Below, piece by piece: positions 7,583 to 9,987 of a stretch of 9,987 bases of DNA. The stretch lies in contig DAOWNP010000063.1 of NCBI GenBank assembly GCA_030642545.1, forward strand, positions 1-9,987, given 5' to 3'. Made by a program: the position numbers and the translations under genes. The stretch's first letter is position 1, and the number at the start of each line of letters is the position of its first letter. The stretch is from Desulfobacteraceae bacterium (GTDB lineage Bacteria; Desulfobacterota; Desulfobacteria; Desulfobacterales; DAOWNP01). The notes below the pieces were generated by a model. It was not told the origin of the DNA. It saw only the letters and a program-made list of their open reading frames with translations, and made no database searches.

Positions 7583-8676
7583 ACAATAACCTCCTGACGT
7601 TCAGGACCTACTATAACAGTATCCATATGCATCGGTTGAAAATCTTTACTCTTATCACGGTCAGGAATAACAGCATCAAGACCACACATTTCTGAAGAAA
7701 AAACAAACATACCCGGTTTTCCGCCAACCACACCAGGACGAAGCTTCTTTCGATCCTGAACCATAAACAGAGAATGATCAGGTAAAGAACCAATCACACA
7801 GTTTGGCCCATCTATTATCAATTTTCTACAGGATATTTTTATCTGTTTAAGAAAATGACTATCCGGATGATTCTCAAGCAAATCATTATTCAAAGGAGTT
7901 ATTATATGCTTATAAGCTTCAATCCCCAACCCAAGCTCTAACATAGTGTAATGCAAAATATGAGTAAATACCTCAGAATCAGACTGATACCCTGCATATC
8001 CCTTGCAATCCCTGGATTGCAAAAAGTCTTTTATAGGAATAAATGCTGTATTCTCTCCATTTGTCATGGTTGAAAAGCCCTGTATAAAAAAAGGATGACA
8101 AGCATACAGGTTAATAGCATAATTTGTATTCTGCCTGCCCTGAGCCATCACCACGCGGGCTTTTAATTCATCCCTTGCTATATCAAGGTATTCTCCAACT
8201 GTTTTCGGATCACCAAGCTCTTTTATCATAATAACATCAGGCCAGAATGAAAAAACTATCATATCCTGCTCTTTTTCACCCATCTTCCTTAATCTGAGAC
8301 GAATATTCATCAATTTGTCTTCAATTTCCCGCAGGGATTTATCCTCCCAGTCTTTAGGATATTCATATGCTTTTATAATATAAAAATCCCGGTTAGGTAT
8401 CCCTTTTGGTGCTTTTTTAGGTACTCTTATACTAATTTTGTACTTGGTCATAAAACCTATCTTCATTAAATAGGTATCCAGACGTTTTAGTCCTTTTTCA
8501 GTAAAAATACCTGATAAAATCGGAACATCTTTCAAATTTTCAAATGGTCCGCCCAGATCACGTAAAAACAACCCAACTCCAGACCCATCATGTCCTTCCC
8601 GCATAACATCTAATGCATCTATTGCAATCATAGGCGAACGCGGCTCGGTGCTTGTAAATGCAAACAAACGGCACAT
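7546..8676 (-). CDS. Class II glutamine amidotransferase subunit of split glutamate synthase
   Basis: This is the glutaminase part of glutamate synthase, which releases ammonia for the FMN subunit encoded immediately downstream. The 376-residue Ntn-type amidotransferase starts MCRLFAF. Cys2 should be the N-terminal nucleophile after Met removal, and no propeptide is present. Further family signatures are REGHDGSGVGLF (26-37), RQNTNYAINLYACHPF (181-196, matching the STNT...HPF block of GltB), TNGEN (205-209, the oxyanion-hole Asn-Gly, with Thr in place of the common His) and QSDSEVFTHIL (231-241). The last part, KLRPGVVGGKPGMFVFSSE (311-329), resembles the C-terminal part of amidotransferases that report product quality. 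AGGAG at 8687-8691 lies 10 nt before the ATG. It is the first gene of the glt-car cluster, and a 527-bp AT-rich gap lies upstream. PurF or GlmS activity is unlikely because no PRTase or SIS domain follows. Confidence 0.92.
   Translation of the reverse strand: MCRLFAFTSTEPRSPMIAIDALDVMREGHDGSGVGLFLRDLGGPFENLKDVPILSGIFTEKGLKRLDTYLMKIGFMTKYKISIRVPKKAPKGIPNRDFYIIKAYEYPKDWEDKSLREIEDKLMNIRLRLRKMGEKEQDMIVFSFWPDVIMIKELGDPKTVGEYLDIARDELKARVVMAQGRQNTNYAINLYACHPFFIQGFSTMTNGENTAFIPIKDFLQSRDCKGYAGYQSDSEVFTHILHYTMLELGLGIEAYKHIITPLNNDLLENHPDSHFLKQIKISCRKLIIDGPNCVIGSLPDHSLFMVQDRKKLRPGVVGGKPGMFVFSSEMCGLDAVIPDRDKSKDFQPMHMDTVIVGPERQEVIVCQQTQKLPLPH
7590..7595 (-). promoter_or_regulatory. Strong Shine-Dalgarno of the FMN subunit gene, inside the upstream gene
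   Basis: The plus strand reads CCTCCT, so the mRNA carries a full AGGAGG, 7 nt before the ATG at 7582. It lies inside the last codons of the amidotransferase gene. It is the best ribosome site in the window and settles the FMN subunit start, despite the 37-bp gene overlap this creates. Confidence 0.85.
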
Positions 8677-8803
8677 TTCGTTTTTTCTCCTAATCTACCT
8701 GTCTAACAGCCATGCCCTGACAGACACAACAAAAAAATGAAAGAAAACTCAACCAAAACATTACTTTCATATAAAAAATAAACAAAATTTCAAAAAAAAT
8801 ATA

Positions 8804-8827
8804 ATTGATTTAATATATTAAATCAAT
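8804..8827. promoter_or_regulatory. Perfect 24-bp palindrome, candidate operator of the glt-car cluster
   Basis: Each strand reads ATTGATTTAATA followed by its exact reverse complement, with no mismatch and no spacer. Pairing stops at both ends. It lies 128 bp upstream of the amidotransferase start codon (8676). Perfect dyads of this size in an upstream region are typical of dimeric repressor or activator sites. The outer TTGAT/ATCAA arms are too far apart for the normal FNR spacing, so I name no regulator. High A+T content makes shorter palindromes common, but 12 matched pairs is more than I would expect by chance here. Confidence 0.5.
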
Positions 8828-8882
8828 CTATCAGTTAAACGTTTTTATTAACAATCTTTATATATATTGTAAAGAAAAATAA

Positions 8883-8888
8883 ATTATA
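8883..8888 (-). promoter_or_regulatory. Possible -10 box for the glt-car cluster
   Basis: The plus strand reads ATTATA, giving a perfect TATAAT on the coding strand about 207 bp before the first start codon. No acceptable -35 hexamer lies 16-18 bp upstream (the 17-bp position reads CGGGAA), and there is no TG extension. In such AT-rich sequence a lone -10 match is weak evidence. If used, the palindrome at 8804-8827 would lie in the transcribed leader. Confidence 0.2.
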
Positions 8889-9203
8889 ATACTTTGACCT
8901 GAATCTTCCCGATCACTACTTACACATTTTTAACTACTTGATATTATTTAATGTTATTTTTTTAGTGTAGTAACAATTGAGACTATTAAGCTTTTTAAGG
9001 GTCTCATTCGACCATCAAAAATGGTGAAAGATATGTTTTAAAAACAGAAGTTTGAGATAATTACAAATGATTTATCAAGAATAAAGATTTGACCACTCTC
9101 TTCATAAATAGCGGTTTCCAAGAATCACAGTCTGCTTTAGAAGCTCATGTTAAGAAAAGAAATTCAAAAACAGTACATTTTTTTGAACAAGTGATATAGG
9201 CCA

Positions 9204-9632
9204 TCAGGATAAATCAAGAAATGGATTGGTAATTGTCAAATAATTGATTACCTGTCCATGTTGCATGTCTTCACTGTACAATATCGTACAATCTGATTGT
9301 AACGCTGCGGTAACAATTAAAGAATCATACAAGGAATATTGCCATCGTTCTTTTATTTGCAATGCGTAAGAGTAGAATTCGATACTGGGAAAAATTTCAC
9401 ATAGTGGTGCAAGTACATCATTTAAATATATTTTACAATCTTTCATAGACAACGGCGTTTTGAATTTACGAGTTACCACGTTAAAAAATTCCTGCACAAC
9501 TTGATAACTAATACATCCATGACCTGTCAGTGCATTACGTATAAGATTTTGAGCAACATATTGTTTATTTGAAAAATTTGGATCAAAGGAATAAACAAAT
9601 ACGTTGGTATCTAAAAAATATTTATCGTTCAT
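9204..9632 (-). CDS. PIN-domain toxin, VapC-like ribonuclease
   Basis: A 142-residue PIN-domain protein and the likely toxin of a type II toxin-antitoxin pair. Family members are Mg-dependent RNases that often cut tRNA or rRNA. The acidic active-site residues can be placed: D8 in FLDTNVFVYSFD, E48 in YQVVQEFFNVV, D103 in YSLYDSLIVTAA and D122 in LYSEDMQHGQ. Length and order match single-domain VapC-like toxins. The start codon ATG at 9632 overlaps the antitoxin's end by 11 bp, in a different frame. Only a weak GAG-type ribosome site precedes it, so coupled translation after the antitoxin is likely. That would keep the toxin level below the antitoxin level. The RNA target cannot be read from the sequence. 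Confidence 0.9.
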   Translation of the reverse strand: MNDKYFLDTNVFVYSFDPNFSNKQYVAQNLIRNALTGHGCISYQVVQEFFNVVTRKFKTPLSMKDCKIYLNDVLAPLCEIFPSIEFYSYALQIKERWQYSLYDSLIVTAALQSDCTILYSEDMQHGQVINYLTITNPFLDLS

Positions 9633-9843
9633 TCATTTCATCTCGTGTAAATTGTTGGCCAGGATTAGCATAGCTTAGAGAATTCATTAGGGTTTCATAG
9701 TCAGAGGCTTTCAAATCTGTGCTAACATAACGACTTAACCACTGTCGAAATTGTGCATTCAATGTTGTATGCTCACGCTGTGCTTTTTTTCTGGCTTTAC
9801 CAATTAGATTTGTTTCTGCACTAAGGGTAATATTTTTCAGCAT
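9622..9843 (-). CDS. Antitoxin, ribbon-helix-helix-like, partner of the PIN toxin
   Basis: A 73-residue protein starting MLKNITLSAE. The first 40 residues look like a ribbon-helix-helix DNA-binding fold: a short strand (NITLSA, 4-9), a basic helix (KARKKAQREH, 16-25), then a second helix (TLNAQFRQWLSRY, 27-39). The polar tail (about 40-73, ending TRDEMNER) would be the toxin-binding part, as in other PIN partners. I chose the ATG at 9843 because AGGAG lies 6 nt upstream. A longer frame from a GTG at 9885 would run through the promoter and operator and has no ribosome site. By analogy with RHH antitoxins it should bind the dyad just upstream and repress its own operon. Family assignment is by pattern and context only. 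Confidence 0.8.
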   Translation of the reverse strand: MLKNITLSAETNLIGKARKKAQREHTTLNAQFRQWLSRYVSTDLKASDYETLMNSLSYANPGQQFTRDEMNER

Positions 9844-9849
9844 AATAAT

Positions 9850-9854
9850 CTCCT
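9850..9854 (-). promoter_or_regulatory. Shine-Dalgarno that decides the antitoxin start
   Basis: CTCCT on the plus strand gives AGGAG in the mRNA, 6 nt before the ATG at 9843. It sits downstream of the in-frame GTG at 9885, so it supports the shorter 73-residue antitoxin. Confidence 0.75.
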
Positions 9855-9876
9855 GATTTGTTTTATTAATTAAAAC

Positions 9877-9905
9877 AGTGTACACTATAATAGTGTATAT
9901 ATCAA
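9877..9905 (-). promoter_or_regulatory. Toxin-antitoxin promoter with overlapping inverted-repeat operator
   Basis: On the minus strand a -35 TTGATA (9905-9900, five of six matches) is followed after exactly 17 bp by a -10 TACACT (9882-9877, four of six). Between and overlapping them is a perfect inverted repeat, TACACTAT-A-ATAGTGTA (9881-9897), with one central base. A third copy of the AGTGTA half-site (9877-9882) overlaps its left arm and makes GTGTACAC (9878-9885). A dimer bound here would cover the spacer and -10 box and block transcription. This matches the usual autoregulation of RHH-type antitoxins, but binding is inferred. Transcription would begin near 9870, about 27 nt before the antitoxin ATG. 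Confidence 0.65.
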
Positions 9906-9987
9906 GAAAAACATTGTTCTAACAAAAAAATCGCATAAGTCTAAATGTTGTGGTTTTTTAGTATAACAGTTTAAATTTATAGAAGAT

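Larger units (their letters stand above)
8677..9203. other. AT-rich intergenic gap between the toxin gene and the glt-car cluster
   Basis: This 527-bp stretch has no supportable intact gene on either strand. It is visibly richer in A and T than the flanking genes. The left third (8701-8890) must hold the leader, and probably the promoter, of the glt-car cluster. It includes a 24-bp palindrome and a perfect TATAAT on the minus strand. The right part (9002-9199) contains a plus-strand reading frame broken by two stop codons that may be a gene remnant. I found no tRNA, no riboswitch I recognise, and no hairpin-plus-T-run terminator for the toxin gene. Confidence 0.7.

Noticed and set aside
7611..7793. 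60-codon minus-strand frame inside the amidotransferase gene
   Set aside because: It overlaps completely with the C-terminal KLRPGVVGGKPG region of the real gene in another frame and has no domain.
8677..9000. Sigma-54 promoter, expected for a nitrogen-controlled operon
   Set aside because: I found no TGGCAC-N5-TTGC pattern on the minus strand in this gap.
9011..9025. Small hairpin ACCAT-CAAAA-ATGGT as a terminator of the toxin gene
   Set aside because: The stem is only 5 bp, it does not extend, and no T-run follows on the minus strand.
9844..9885. GTG start at 9885 giving an 87-residue antitoxin
   Set aside because: It lies within the operator and promoter and has no ribosome site, whereas the ATG at 9843 has AGGAG at 6 nt.
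9910..9949. Inverted repeat AACATT...AATGTT upstream of the toxin-antitoxin promoter
   Set aside because: Six-base arms separated by 28 bases in AT-rich DNA are expected by chance.

Overview
The window is AT-rich bacterial chromosome, and every gene I can support lies on the minus strand. Genes therefore read from right to left. The main block (8676 down to 1) is a five-gene glutamine-dependent nitrogen-assimilation cluster. It contains a three-piece glutamate synthase followed by both subunits of carbamoyl-phosphate synthase. Splitting glutamate synthase into separate amidotransferase, FMN and GXGXG parts, with many extra Fe-S clusters, is an arrangement known from archaea and from anaerobic bacteria such as Desulfobacterota. 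An AT-rich anaerobic desulfobacterial host is my best guess, but this is inference from gene style, not proof.

Layout in transcription order. At the right edge (9906-9987) I see nothing. A compact operator/promoter (9877-9905) precedes a two-gene toxin-antitoxin module: a ribbon-helix-helix-like antitoxin (9843-9622) overlapping a PIN-domain (VapC-like) toxin (9632-9204). A 527-bp AT-rich gap (9203-8677) follows. It holds a perfect 24-bp palindrome, an isolated TATAAT box and a possible decayed reading frame. Next come the class II glutamine amidotransferase piece of glutamate synthase (8676-7546), the FMN/ferredoxin piece (7582-5948), and a fusion of the GXGXG domain, a GltD-like FAD oxidoreductase and a ferredoxin tail (5892-3559). 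The cluster ends with carA (3487-2351) and carB (2274-1), which is cut by the window edge after 758 codons.

How the genes work together (family knowledge plus inference): the amidotransferase releases ammonia from glutamine. The FMN subunit condenses it with 2-oxoglutarate using electrons delivered by the GltD-like/ferredoxin protein. CarAB uses glutamine, bicarbonate and ATP to make carbamoyl phosphate for pyrimidines and arginine. All intergenic gaps within the cluster are short (55, 71 and 76 bp) or negative (37-bp overlap), which fits one transcript. I found no clear intrinsic terminator anywhere in the window.

I did not find a clearly new multi-gene system. The most notable points are the domain fusion and cysteine-rich tail of the GltD-like protein, the unusual cysteine spacing in the FMN subunit, the glt-car linkage, and the two palindromic control sites.
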